The notes beneath the pieces were generated by a model. The model worked only from the letters and a program-made list of their open reading frames with translations. It did not search any database and had not been told where the DNA came from. Below are positions 13,995 through 21,385 of a stretch of DNA of 22,850 nucleotides, piece after piece. Position 1 is the first letter of the stretch; every line of letters starts with the position of its first letter. The stretch is taken from the NCBI GenBank assembly GCA_018302185.1, contig JAGVZX010000004.1:1-22850 (forward strand). Direction: 5' to 3'. The stretch comes from Candidatus Woesearchaeota archaeon (GTDB lineage: Archaea; Nanobdellota; Nanobdellia; Woesearchaeales; UBA10200). The position numbers and the translations under genes were made by a program.

Positions 13995-15101
13995 TCAAGA
14001 AAGTTCATTGATTGATCTTATTATATGGTTTAAATCATCATCGCTAAGCCACCAGCCTACAGGGATGCAGACCATGCCATCTACAAATTTATCTACTCCA
14101 GGCAGTTTCTCCTGAAATTCATTGAACATTGTATGTTTGTCATTTCTTGCATGCACTTGGGATACTGTAATCCCTTTTTCTTTCATCTTAGAAAAGAAAA
14201 GGTCCAAATCTGGGACTTTAATCGTGTAAAGCCAGTATGCAGATTTCCGGTCATTGGCATAGTTCAGCAGTTCAACACCCTCTAATTCATTGTCAAACCT
14301 TTTTGCATTTGCCCTTGTCTTTCTTAAAATTCCTTCAATATATTTCATTTGATTAATTCCGATAGTAGCGCATATATCATTCATATGGAATTTGTATCCC
14401 CATTCTTTGATGTCTTTTTCACATCTAAAGTCTTTCCTTCCTTTTTCATCTCTGTCTATTCCGAACCATCTTAATAGTTTCCCTCTATCATAATCTTCTC
14501 TGTTTCTGCAAATTAAAGCCCCACCGTCACCAGTTGTTATGTGCTTTATAGCCTGAAAAGAAAATATTGTAAAATCAGAATAACTTCCTGTTTTCCTGTT
14601 TTTATATTCTGCTCCAAATCCCTGTGCAGCATCTTCAATCACTTTAATCCCAAAATCCTGCGCAATCTCATGTATCTCATCCATATTTGGCGGATATCCG
14701 CCCCATTGCATGGCCATTATTGCTTTTGTCTTTTTTGATATCTTTTTCTTAACAGAGTCTGGGCTTAAACTACCGGTTTCAGAATCAATATCTGCCCATT
14801 TAATCTTTCCCCCTGCCGCTATTATCGGAACATTTGTTGCAATATTAGTCATGGGGGTCGTTATTACTTCATCACCAATGCCGACACCTGCAAGCCTATA
14901 AGCTAATTGGATAGCGCTTGTTCCTGAGTTTACTGTCAGAACATTGGGATTTCCGATAAAATCTCCTATCTTTTTTTCAAATTCTTCTACCTTTGGTCCC
15001 TGACCTATAAAACCGCTCATAAGAACTTCATTTAATGGTTTTAATACACTTTCCGGCATATGTACCTTAAACAAGGGAATATTATAAATTTTCTCGTTCA
15101 T
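13995..15101 (-). CDS. DegT/DnrJ/EryC1-type sugar aminotransferase
   Basis: 368 residues, the usual family length. Motifs in order: LTVNSGTSAIQLAYRLAGVG (55-74) for PLP phosphate, TTPMTNIATNVPI, IEDAAQGFGAEY (155-166) with D157, PLP lysine K186 in FSFQAIKHITTGDGGAL, KFHMNDICATIGINQMKY, and the C-terminal YWLYTIKV. The SFQ-x-x-KH-x-TTGDGG form is common in perosamine-synthase-like and related enzymes. It would aminate a 4-keto or 3-keto nucleotide sugar using glutamate. It is the most upstream leftward gene of this sub-block, divergent from the RmlC-like gene, and has GAGG about 13 bases ahead of its ATG. Together with the acyltransferase it points to an N-acylated amino-sugar in the glycan. 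Confidence 0.93.
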   Translation of the reverse strand: MNEKIYNIPLFKVHMPESVLKPLNEVLMSGFIGQGPKVEEFEKKIGDFIGNPNVLTVNSGTSAIQLAYRLAGVGIGDEVITTPMTNIATNVPIIAAGGKIKWADIDSETGSLSPDSVKKKISKKTKAIMAMQWGGYPPNMDEIHEIAQDFGIKVIEDAAQGFGAEYKNRKTGSYSDFTIFSFQAIKHITTGDGGALICRNREDYDRGKLLRWFGIDRDEKGRKDFRCEKDIKEWGYKFHMNDICATIGINQMKYIEGILRKTRANAKRFDNELEGVELLNYANDRKSAYWLYTIKVPDLDLFFSKMKEKGITVSQVHARNDKHTMFNEFQEKLPGVDKFVDGMVCIPVGWWLSDDDLNHIIRSINELS

Positions 15102-15270
15102 GTTTGTTAGTCCTCATATAATTTTTCTTAATTCTATTATATGATTCTTTATAATCTCTAATTAATCGGTAAAATTTTTAAATAAATATTTCTTTATAAG
15201 CTTATATTCTTGAATTATTGTTAATATTTAAATGTTTTGAAAAAAAGGGCTTTGCGTTGAATTAACAAAA

Positions 15271-15280
15271 AATTTAAATA
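15271..15280 (+). promoter_or_regulatory. TATA box for the RmlC-like gene
   Basis: AATTTAAATA ends 23 bases before the ATG at 15303 with no Shine-Dalgarno in between, so the transcript is predicted to be leaderless. Confidence 0.5.
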
Positions 15281-15302
15281 AACCATATCTTTTCTCTGAG
15301 AA

Positions 15303-15755
15303 ATGATCCAAGGAGTTGAAGTAAAAAATCTGAGAAAATATGAAGATGAAGGCGGATGGTTGAGTGAGTTATTCAGGACAGATGAGACCATATTAAAGCC
15401 GCAAATGGCATATCTCTCATCAGTAAAACCAGGTGTTGTCAGAGGACCGCATGAGCATCTTTACCAGACAGATTTCTTTATATTTATAGGTCCGGGAGAT
15501 TTTGAATTGCATTTATGGGACAATAATAAAATGAGCAGCACATACGGTAAAAAGCTAGTGATGCAAGCTGGCGAAACTAATCCGATCTCTGTAAAGGTGC
15601 CGCCAAGAATAGTACATGCATATAAAAATCTGTCAGATAAGCCAAGTATAGTGATAAATTTGCCAGATAAACTTTACAAAGGTGTCAACAAGAAAGAAGC
15701 GGTTGATGAGATAAGGTATGAAAATAATAATAATTCCCAGTTTAGGGTTAGTTAG
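15303..15755 (+). CDS. RmlC-like cupin (dTDP-4-keto-sugar 3,5-epimerase family)
   Basis: 150 residues. EDEGGWLSELFRTDE and PQMAYLSSVKPGVVRGPHEH match the N-terminal half of RmlC-type epimerases, with the first histidine of RGPHEH at the catalytic-base place. VPPRIVHAYKNLSDKPSIVI, then NLPDKLYKG and EAVDEIRYE, complete the pattern. The length is shorter than canonical RmlC (about 180), as in a widespread RmlC-like subgroup. The substrate is probably a keto-deoxy-sugar nucleotide; the RmlA gene at 20.6 kb could supply the dTDP-glucose. The C-terminus has four asparagines encoded by AAT repeats. It is convergent with the second cupin gene, only 14 bases apart. Confidence 0.82.
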   Translation: MIQGVEVKNLRKYEDEGGWLSELFRTDETILKPQMAYLSSVKPGVVRGPHEHLYQTDFFIFIGPGDFELHLWDNNKMSSTYGKKLVMQAGETNPISVKVPPRIVHAYKNLSDKPSIVINLPDKLYKGVNKKEAVDEIRYENNNNSQFRVS

Positions 15756-15769
15756 ATTATTACTAGTTC

Positions 15770-16297
15770 CTATCGTTTTCCTAAATATCTTTTTCTGAGC
15801 ACTTGGAGCATCTCTTCTGACTTCATGCTGAATTGGTGTGTATCTGATGGGTCCCATGCAGGATCGCGATAATTTATCAAGACTGCATCTTTAGTTATGC
15901 CAAAAAATCCATGAGGATACTTTGACGGAAGAGAAATTGTCTTGTAGCAGCCATCACCAAATTCTATATATATAAATTTATTCACATCAATTACTGCCGT
16001 ATCTATCTCAGTTTTTTCGATAACTTCAGGATATATCACCATACAAATCCTGCCGAATGCACAGCAATATGCATCAAGTTTAGTCGGGTGCATATGCAGG
16101 CCTTTAAAGTCACCTTTCTTCATTGTTGACATGTAGAACTGTGTAAATTGCTTATTCTTTCTAGTCTTCATCAGGTCATCATTTATGTTCAGCAGATCCA
16201 CCAGGAACCCATTCACTCTATTGTCTATGTCATAAGTGGTGACAGTCCTGCATTCTTTGACTTTGAGCCAATCCGGATAATTTTTTTTTTCAGACAT
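15770..16297 (-). CDS. Cupin-fold protein, sugar-epimerase-like
   Basis: 175 residues. A central cupin is suggested by GDFKGLHMHPTKLDAYCCAF (two histidines at a metal or substrate site) and by SLPSKYPHGFFGITKDAVLI with NYRDPAWDPSDTH. The H-x-x-H-F/Y and P-HG-F blocks resemble RmlC-type enzymes, but the sequence is clearly distinct from the neighbouring RmlC-like protein. It could be a second epimerase, a 3,4-ketoisomerase, or a non-catalytic cupin. It is divergent from the glycosyltransferase gene at 16404, and the shared 106-base promoter region contains a perfect palindrome between two TATA boxes, which suggests joint regulation. Confidence 0.7.
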   Translation of the reverse strand: MSEKKNYPDWLKVKECRTVTTYDIDNRVNGFLVDLLNINDDLMKTRKNKQFTQFYMSTMKKGDFKGLHMHPTKLDAYCCAFGRICMVIYPEVIEKTEIDTAVIDVNKFIYIEFGDGCYKTISLPSKYPHGFFGITKDAVLINYRDPAWDPSDTHQFSMKSEEMLQVLRKRYLGKR

Positions 16298-16353
16298 AAA
16301 TAACCTTCAATATGATTGCCTATATTTGGAATTAAGGAAATGGTATATAAAAT

Positions 16354-16370
16354 TTTCCAATTTTTGGAAA
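16354..16370. promoter_or_regulatory. Perfect palindrome in a divergent promoter (possible operator)
   Basis: TTTCCAA-TTT-TTGGAAA has seven-base arms with a three-base spacer. It sits directly between the leftward TATA-like element near 16341-16350 and the rightward TATA box at 16374-16381. A dimeric repressor here could control both genes. Confidence 0.5.
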
Positions 16371-16373
16371 GAA

Positions 16374-16381
16374 TTTATATA
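16374..16381 (+). promoter_or_regulatory. TATA box for the glycosyltransferase at 16404
   Basis: TTTATATA ends 23 bases before the ATG at 16404, predicting a leaderless transcript. Confidence 0.5.
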
Positions 16382-16403
16382 TATGTAAATCTGAGTCATT
16401 GTT

Positions 16404-17465
16404 ATGGTAAAAGCAAAAAAAGTGTATTTTTTTCCATGTGCAGGATATGGCTTAGCGACAATTAGGTTAAGAGTACAGAATATAGTAAATAATTTTCCGG
16501 AAGATATGGAATTTAAGGTCTTCCTTCCAACAGGTGTTATAAATTATCATACGAGACTGTTTAACCTATTTTTTGCAGATATTCTTGTCTTTACAAAAAC
16601 ATCTGATCCTGTAACGTTTCTTTTTGTGCTTATGGCAAAATTACTACGAAAGAAAGTTGTTTATGATACCTGTGATAATTATTTTGTAAGAAGAATGCCT
16701 AAATCTACCTATTCATTTTTGGAGAGGCTAAAACAGGCATATATGGTGTCTGCAGCAAGACTTATAGCGAGGTGCGCTGATCTTGTCATGGTTGAGCCAT
16801 CTTTAGGCAAGATAGCCAGGAGATTTAACAAAAATATTATAATATATAATGATAACATCAACATCTCAAAATATGTTAAAAAACAAGATTATAACATCAG
16901 TAACATTGCCGGAAGAGTCACTATAGGTTGGGTAGGGAATGCAAGAGGACCGCATTACTTCAATCTGTTGCTGCTTTTGCCAATATTCAAAAAATTAGCT
17001 AATGAGTTTAAGATAAAGTTCATGTTTATAGGGGCTGTAAATTCCAGCAAGCTGTATGATAAGTTTAATGCAATAAAAGGGCTTGAAGTTAAGTTTATTA
17101 CAAATTTCAATTGGGAAGACACTAAGGCACTTTCAAAGCTAATGTCAAATTTTGACATAGCTGTTGCACCTGTAGAAGATAAAGATTATAATAAGGATAA
17201 AGGATTATTTAAGGTTATGGAATATTTGGCAGTAGGGCTTCCGGCAATTGTCAGCTTGGTCGGCACCAATAAGAACTATATCAAACATGGGACCAATGGG
17301 TTTCTTGTAAAGACTGAGGATGAGTGGATCAAGGCATTTCGGATGCTTATAAGAAGCAAATCACTGCGTAGATATATGGGCAACAATGCAAGAAAGGATG
17401 TTGAGAAAAATTATGCCTCTGAGCAAGAAGCGAAAAGATTTGTAGAGCAGATTAAGAAATTTTAG
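16404..17465 (+). CDS. GT4-like glycosyltransferase
   Basis: 353 residues. The N-terminal domain starts VYFFPCAGYGLATIRLRVQN and includes LLRKKVVYDTCDNYFVRRMP, typical of a GT-B enzyme in which the partner domain replaces the usual glycine-rich loop by an R-x-R segment. The C-terminal domain has VTIGWVGNARGPHYFNLLL (170s), FDIAVAPVED and KGLFKVMEYLAVGLPAIVS, where E in KVMEYLA is the conserved donor-contacting glutamate; the partner glutamate of E-x7-E is replaced. It is the only rightward glycosyltransferase of the locus and shares a promoter region with the cupin gene at 15770. Sugar and linkage are unknown. Confidence 0.85.
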   Translation: MVKAKKVYFFPCAGYGLATIRLRVQNIVNNFPEDMEFKVFLPTGVINYHTRLFNLFFADILVFTKTSDPVTFLFVLMAKLLRKKVVYDTCDNYFVRRMPKSTYSFLERLKQAYMVSAARLIARCADLVMVEPSLGKIARRFNKNIIIYNDNINISKYVKKQDYNISNIAGRVTIGWVGNARGPHYFNLLLLLPIFKKLANEFKIKFMFIGAVNSSKLYDKFNAIKGLEVKFITNFNWEDTKALSKLMSNFDIAVAPVEDKDYNKDKGLFKVMEYLAVGLPAIVSLVGTNKNYIKHGTNGFLVKTEDEWIKAFRMLIRSKSLRRYMGNNARKDVEKNYASEQEAKRFVEQIKKF

Positions 17466-17611
17466 GGATTGAATATCTGTCTGTGATTATTGCATGACAT
17501 AGTTATCCGAGAAATATTGAGGATACATCACTATCTGCAGATATTAAGCCAAGCTTATTGGGATTTATTATATTATTCACATGAGAAGCAACAGATTCCA
17601 GGATCTAGCAT

Positions 17612-17710
17612 CTAAAGCCATACTTTTTGCTCAGGATTAAACAAACATATCTGATTTTTATTACCTTTTGGGTTTAATACCACGTTGCTTGCTGCGGTTG
17701 GGTAATTCAT
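17612..17710 (-). pseudogene. 32-residue reading frame coupled to the methyltransferase, probable remnant
   Basis: An ATG at 17710 overlaps the methyltransferase TGA as ATGA and opens MNYPTAASNVVLNPKGNKNQ, running to a TAG at 17614-17612. The coupling looks like a genuine operon start, but the frame ends after 32 codons and the following 150 bases hold only broken frames. It is probably the start of a decayed gene; I do not recognise the family. Confidence 0.35.
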
Positions 17711-18159
17711 TTTTGCAGTGTCCATTCTAAGAATGTTATATAGTTAGGTATGAGACGCCCTAACCATTTCCATCTAATGAGGGCAAATCTGCTATAGTAG
17801 ATCTTTTCATTGATGATCTTGAGATTAATCTTGTATCTAGGCAAACACGTATTCATTACATCATAATTATAATAATGCTGATGGCTTAGGTCATCATAAC
17901 TACGCGGATGATTATAGAACGATGTCACTACTTTTATAGTGCCGCCTTTCTTAAGAATTCTTTCAAACTCTTTTAGCATATCTACTGGGTATAATACGTG
18001 TTCAATTACGTTGTCACATTCGATTGCTTCTATACTATTATCTTCAAAAGGGTAAGGAAATTTATCTAGATCACATATTATGTCTGTGTATTCTAATTGA
18101 TATTTATCAATATTTACCCAGCCTTCTCTTCTAGAGAGTCCGCCGCATTTAATCTTCAT
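17707..18159 (-). CDS. Small class I SAM-dependent methyltransferase
   Basis: 150 residues, short for the fold but like other small glycan-cluster methyltransferases. The N-terminus MKIKCGGLSRREGWVNIDKY carries the SAM motif I variant CGG with the acidic residue of NID. ICDLDKFPYPFEDNSIEAI followed by CDNVIEHVLYPVDMLKEFER and LKKGGTIKVVT are motifs II and III typical of Methyltransf_11-type enzymes, and HQHYYNYDVMN is characteristic of this subgroup. It could methylate a sugar hydroxyl of the glycan; that target is inferred from context. A clear AAGGTGAC ribosome-binding site lies six bases before the ATG, so it is translated from a leadered message. Confidence 0.87.
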   Translation of the reverse strand: MKIKCGGLSRREGWVNIDKYQLEYTDIICDLDKFPYPFEDNSIEAIECDNVIEHVLYPVDMLKEFERILKKGGTIKVVTSFYNHPRSYDDLSHQHYYNYDVMNTCLPRYKINLKIINEKIYYSRFALIRWKWLGRLIPNYITFLEWTLQK

Positions 18160-18225
18160 TTTATGTCACCTTGCAGGATACACTAATTCAAGATAGTCCT
18201 TTTTTTTAAAACGAAATGCCATTTA

Positions 18226-19986
18226 TTAATCTTTCGCATACTTTTCACTGTCCCAGATATCTTTTGTATTCTCATTTCTTCTGACTAAAAAATTTCCGAT
18301 AATCATATAATCAATACCTGTGCCCATCATGCATTTATATGCATCATAAGGGGTGCATACAATCGGCTCTCCTCGGATGTTAAAAGAGGTGTTTATTAAT
18401 ATAGGAATCCCGCTTAATTTTCCAAATTCTTTAATAAGATCATAATATAATTTATTCTGAAATCTTCTTATAGTCTGTAACCTTCCGGAGCCATCCACAT
18501 GAGTGACTGCAGGAATTTTCTCTCTCCATTTCTCTTTGATTGGATAGACCATAAGCATAAAATCAGCTGCTTCAGGTATTGGATTGTCACAATCAAAGTA
18601 TTTCAATGCATCATCTTCGCATACAACAGGGGCAAATGGTCTGAATTTTTCCCTGTGCTTGACTTTTAAGTTAAGTATTTCCTGCATATTTACATCTGCA
18701 GGATTTGAGAGAATGCTTCTTGAGCCAAGTGCCCTTGGCCCCCATTCCATCCTTCCTTGGAACCATCCAACTATTTGGCTCTCATAGATAAGCTTGGCTG
18801 TTGCTTTTATTAATTCTTTCTCATCTTTAAATTCAGTACATTTTATCTTGTTGATGTCAAGAAACTGTTTAATCTCCTCATTTGTAAACTCAGGGCCAAG
18901 GTATGCTGATTTTTGTATAAAGTTTCTTGGGTTGCCTAATATTGTGTGGTAGACATAAGATGCTGCGCCTATGCTTGTGCCGCCGTCGCTTGCATTTGGC
19001 TGAATCCAGATGTTTTTGAATCTTGTATTCTGAAGGATCTTGCCATTATACACGCAATTTAATGCGACTCCTCCTGCAAGCACTAGATTTGGAGTCTGGG
19101 TAATATCATACAGATGGTCTAATATTTTTGTCAATACCTCTTCAAGAATCAGTTGCAGTGCAGCAGCAACCTCTTTATGGCGCTTGGTTATCTCTGACTC
19201 AGGCTTTCTTATCGGGCCATCTAATAGTTTGCATAGTTTTTTTGAAGGCATCCTGTCTGCATAATGAAATATGAAATAGTTCATGTCAAGTTTGTAGCTG
19301 CCATCTTCTTTGATGTCAATCACCTGTCTGAGCTTTTGATAGTAGAGATTTTTCTGCCTGTCCATTGTGCCGTACGGAGCCATGCCCATCACTTTATATT
19401 CACTGTTATTCACACTAAACCCCAAATATGCTGTGATTGTTGAATACAATAATCCAAGAGAATGCGGAAAACGTATGTCTTTAAGCAGACTAATCTCATT
19501 GTCTTCTGCAATGCCAAGACTGGTAGTTGTCCATTCTCCTACACCGTCTGTTGTCAAGATTGCAGCTTTTTTAAACGGGCTGACAAGAAATGAGCTTGCT
19601 GCATGCGCAAGATGATGTTCAATAAATAGAATATCTCCTGTATATCCAAGTTTTTTCTTGATCGTTTTTGGGATGCGTAATTTTTCATTAAGCCAGCTTG
19701 GGAGCGAGCTGATAAAAGTCTTAAAGCTGAACGGAAACATTTCTAAATGCTGGGAAAGAACTCTTTCAAATTTCAGGAAAGGCTTTTCATAGAAGCCAAT
19801 ATAAGAGATGTCTTTTATTGTGATGTTTTGTGTCTTCAGGCAGTAATTCACTGCGTTTATCGGAAATGAAGTATCGTGCTTTTTTCTGGTAAATCTTTCT
19901 TCCTCAGCTGCAGCTACTATCACTCCGTCTTTTAACAATGCAGCGCTTGCATCATGATAATAACAGCTTAACCCTAAGATATACAT
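18226..19986 (-). CDS. NodU/CmcH-type O-carbamoyltransferase
   Basis: 586 residues, a normal length. The N-terminal Kae1-like domain contains ILGLSCYYHDASAALLKDG (3-21), the metal-binding HHLAH (124-128), TTDGVGEW (145-152), EYKVMGMAPYG (196-206) and LAGGVALNCVYNGKI (303-317). The C-terminal YrdC-like part has GWFQGRMEWGPRALGSRSIL (407-426) and KHREKFRPFAPVV. Enzymes of this type (TobZ, NodU, CmcH) activate carbamoyl phosphate with ATP to carbamoyl-adenylate and pass the carbamoyl group to a sugar hydroxyl. It is followed upstream on the strand by the two SxtJ-like genes, as in bacterial gene clusters. The product is likely a carbamoylated surface sugar. Confidence 0.95.
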   Translation of the reverse strand: MYILGLSCYYHDASAALLKDGVIVAAAEEERFTRKKHDTSFPINAVNYCLKTQNITIKDISYIGFYEKPFLKFERVLSQHLEMFPFSFKTFISSLPSWLNEKLRIPKTIKKKLGYTGDILFIEHHLAHAASSFLVSPFKKAAILTTDGVGEWTTTSLGIAEDNEISLLKDIRFPHSLGLLYSTITAYLGFSVNNSEYKVMGMAPYGTMDRQKNLYYQKLRQVIDIKEDGSYKLDMNYFIFHYADRMPSKKLCKLLDGPIRKPESEITKRHKEVAAALQLILEEVLTKILDHLYDITQTPNLVLAGGVALNCVYNGKILQNTRFKNIWIQPNASDGGTSIGAASYVYHTILGNPRNFIQKSAYLGPEFTNEEIKQFLDINKIKCTEFKDEKELIKATAKLIYESQIVGWFQGRMEWGPRALGSRSILSNPADVNMQEILNLKVKHREKFRPFAPVVCEDDALKYFDCDNPIPEAADFMLMVYPIKEKWREKIPAVTHVDGSGRLQTIRRFQNKLYYDLIKEFGKLSGIPILINTSFNIRGEPIVCTPYDAYKCMMGTGIDYMIIGNFLVRRNENTKDIWDSEKYAKD

Positions 19987-20008
19987 TTTTCAGATTCTCC
20001 ATAATCAT

Positions 20009-20260
20009 CTAAAACTGCCTGTAATATTCTTCAATAGGCTTTTTTTTCAAACTAAATTCATTCCAGTAAGTAGGTGAATTTTTTGAGAGATTTAAGTCAA
20101 GGAATTTTTTCCCAGATACTTTTGCAATTGCAGAAGTCATACCGACCCCAATAAGATATACAAGCGATAAAAGAACAGAATTTATTATCATGGTTATCGT
20201 ATGGCCAAAATTCTTCATTCCGTGCTTGAAGCCGATGATAAAATCTTTTAGTAGGCTCAT
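20009..20260 (-). CDS. SxtJ-like membrane protein, C-terminal half
   Basis: 83 residues. A short amphipathic start (MSLLKDFIIGFKHGMKNFGH) leads into one hydrophobic segment (about residues 22-45: TMIINSVLLSLVYLIGVGMT), then KKFLDLNLSKNSPTYWNEF and the end PIEEYYRQF. The pattern of a membrane helix followed by D-L, YW and a final E-x-Y-x-RQF matches the second half of SxtJ-family proteins (about 130 residues) found beside carbamoyltransferases in bacteria. It starts with ATGA, overlapping the preceding gene by four bases, and ends 23 bases before the carbamoyltransferase ATG. Function unknown; probably a membrane partner of carbamoyl transfer. Confidence 0.6.
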   Translation of the reverse strand: MSLLKDFIIGFKHGMKNFGHTITMIINSVLLSLVYLIGVGMTSAIAKVSGKKFLDLNLSKNSPTYWNEFSLKKKPIEEYYRQF

Positions 20261-20460
20261 TTTAGTTTCCTCTCAATCAGATGCCCAAGAAAAACAATTG
20301 ATAATGTAATTGCCATGATATGGAAATATGACCATGAAACAGGTATCTTTCTTGTGAACTGCAACATAAAGAATAATGCAGTTGTAAATAGAAAATAGCT
20401 GAATATAAATCCAGTTTTCTCGCCTAAATTCCCCATGGCTTTATCGTCCTCAAATTCCAT
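20257..20460 (-). CDS. SxtJ-like membrane protein, N-terminal half
   Basis: 67 residues. A charged start (MEFEDDKAMGNLGEKTG) is followed by two hydrophobic segments (about residues 18-34 and 42-60) and a basic end HLIERKLK. Bacterial SxtJ proteins begin with two such helices and continue into the part encoded here by the next gene, so the two genes look like one SxtJ cut at the loop between helices two and three. The stop TGA overlaps the next ATG (ATGA), so translation is coupled. A palindromic TTTATAAA at 20486-20493 lies 23-26 bases upstream, predicting a near-leaderless message. Homology of this half is judged on position and topology, less on sequence. Confidence 0.5.
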   Translation of the reverse strand: MEFEDDKAMGNLGEKTGFIFSYFLFTTALFFMLQFTRKIPVSWSYFHIMAITLSIVFLGHLIERKLK

Positions 20461-20485
20461 CTTAAGAAAGATTAGTTATAATCTA

Positions 20486-20493
20486 TTTATAAA
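20486..20493 (-). promoter_or_regulatory. TATA box for the SxtJ-carbamoyltransferase operon
   Basis: TTTATAAA places the expected transcription start about three bases ahead of the ATG at 20460. Confidence 0.45.
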
Positions 20494-20594
20494 TGTTGTT
20501 TTTATATGATAATATGACAATTAATATGCAAAACATTTAAAAACATGGCTTCTTAATCTCCATCAACCATATAAGATAATCAAAATAGATTAAG

Positions 20595-21335
20595 GTGGTA
20601 AAAATCAAGGGAATATTGCTTGCAGGCGGAACAGGATACAGATTGCATCCTCTTACCAAAGTCACTAATAAACACCTGTTGGCAGTATATGACGAGCCGA
20701 TGATATATTATCCTTTGCGCACTCTTGTTTCTGCAGGCATCAAAGACATCATGATCATCTCTGGCACTGGCCATGCAGGTGATTTTGTCAATCTGCTTGG
20801 CTCAGGTAAAGAATTTGGCGTGAAGCTCAGTTATGAGGTACAGGATGAGCCAGGTGGAATAGCTCATGCGCTTCGCCTCGCCAAAGATTTTGTAGGAGAT
20901 GATAACTGCCTTGTAATTCTCGGAGATAATGTATTTGACCATAATATAGAGCCAGTGCTTAAAAAAGCGCTCTCTCAATTTAAGGCAGGTGGCATGGTCT
21001 TCCTTAAGAAAGTCAGCGATGCTAACAGGTTTGGTGTTGCTGAATTGTCAGGTGATAAAGTTATTTCTATAGAAGAGAAGCCAGATAAGCCAAAATCAAA
21101 CTATGCTGTTACTGGTCTATATCTCTATGATAATAAGGTCTTTGACATAATCAAAACAATAAAGCGCTCTGCACGAGATGAGCTGGAGATAAGTGATGTA
21201 AACACTGTATACTTAAAACAAGGTAAACTTAAATATCATCTCTTTGAAGGCAACTGGACAGATGCAGGCACAGTAGAAAGTCTTTACCGTGCATCAACAT
21301 TAGCAAGAGATTTAAAACTGAAAAAATCTCTGTAG
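20595..21335 (+). CDS. rmlA: Glucose-1-phosphate thymidylyltransferase, short form
   Basis: 246 residues. GILLAGGTGYRLHPLTKVTN (6-25) is the nucleotide-binding signature, KHLLAVYDEPMIYYPL is the family's substrate region, and LGDNVFD (109-115) carries the metal-binding D111; EKPDKPKSNYAVTGLY and EGNWTDAGTVESL are also typical. It makes dTDP-glucose (or a related NDP-sugar) from glucose-1-phosphate. It lacks the C-terminal helical extension of bacterial RmlA (about 290 residues), as do other short archaeal forms. The start is uncertain: GTG at 20595 lies inside the ribosome-binding AAGGTGGT, while the family start would align with the ATC at 20604. It is the only rightward gene inside the leftward carbamoylation module. 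Confidence 0.92.
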   Translation: MVKIKGILLAGGTGYRLHPLTKVTNKHLLAVYDEPMIYYPLRTLVSAGIKDIMIISGTGHAGDFVNLLGSGKEFGVKLSYEVQDEPGGIAHALRLAKDFVGDDNCLVILGDNVFDHNIEPVLKKALSQFKAGGMVFLKKVSDANRFGVAELSGDKVISIEEKPDKPKSNYAVTGLYLYDNKVFDIIKTIKRSARDELEISDVNTVYLKQGKLKYHLFEGNWTDAGTVESLYRASTLARDLKLKKSL

Positions 21336-21385
21336 TTTATCTTTGATATCAGGATGAAGAGCGAAGTCAAGAAACATTATTAATT

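Noticed and set aside
15303..15755. FdtA/QdtA 3,4-ketoisomerase assignment for this cupin
   Set aside because: The RGPHEH, VPPRIVHAYKN and NLPDKLY blocks are RmlC-type; FdtA-type landmarks are absent.
20580..20774. 64-codon reverse frame over the start of rmlA
   Set aside because: Shadow of rmlA, whose GGTGYRLHPLT signature is on the + strand.
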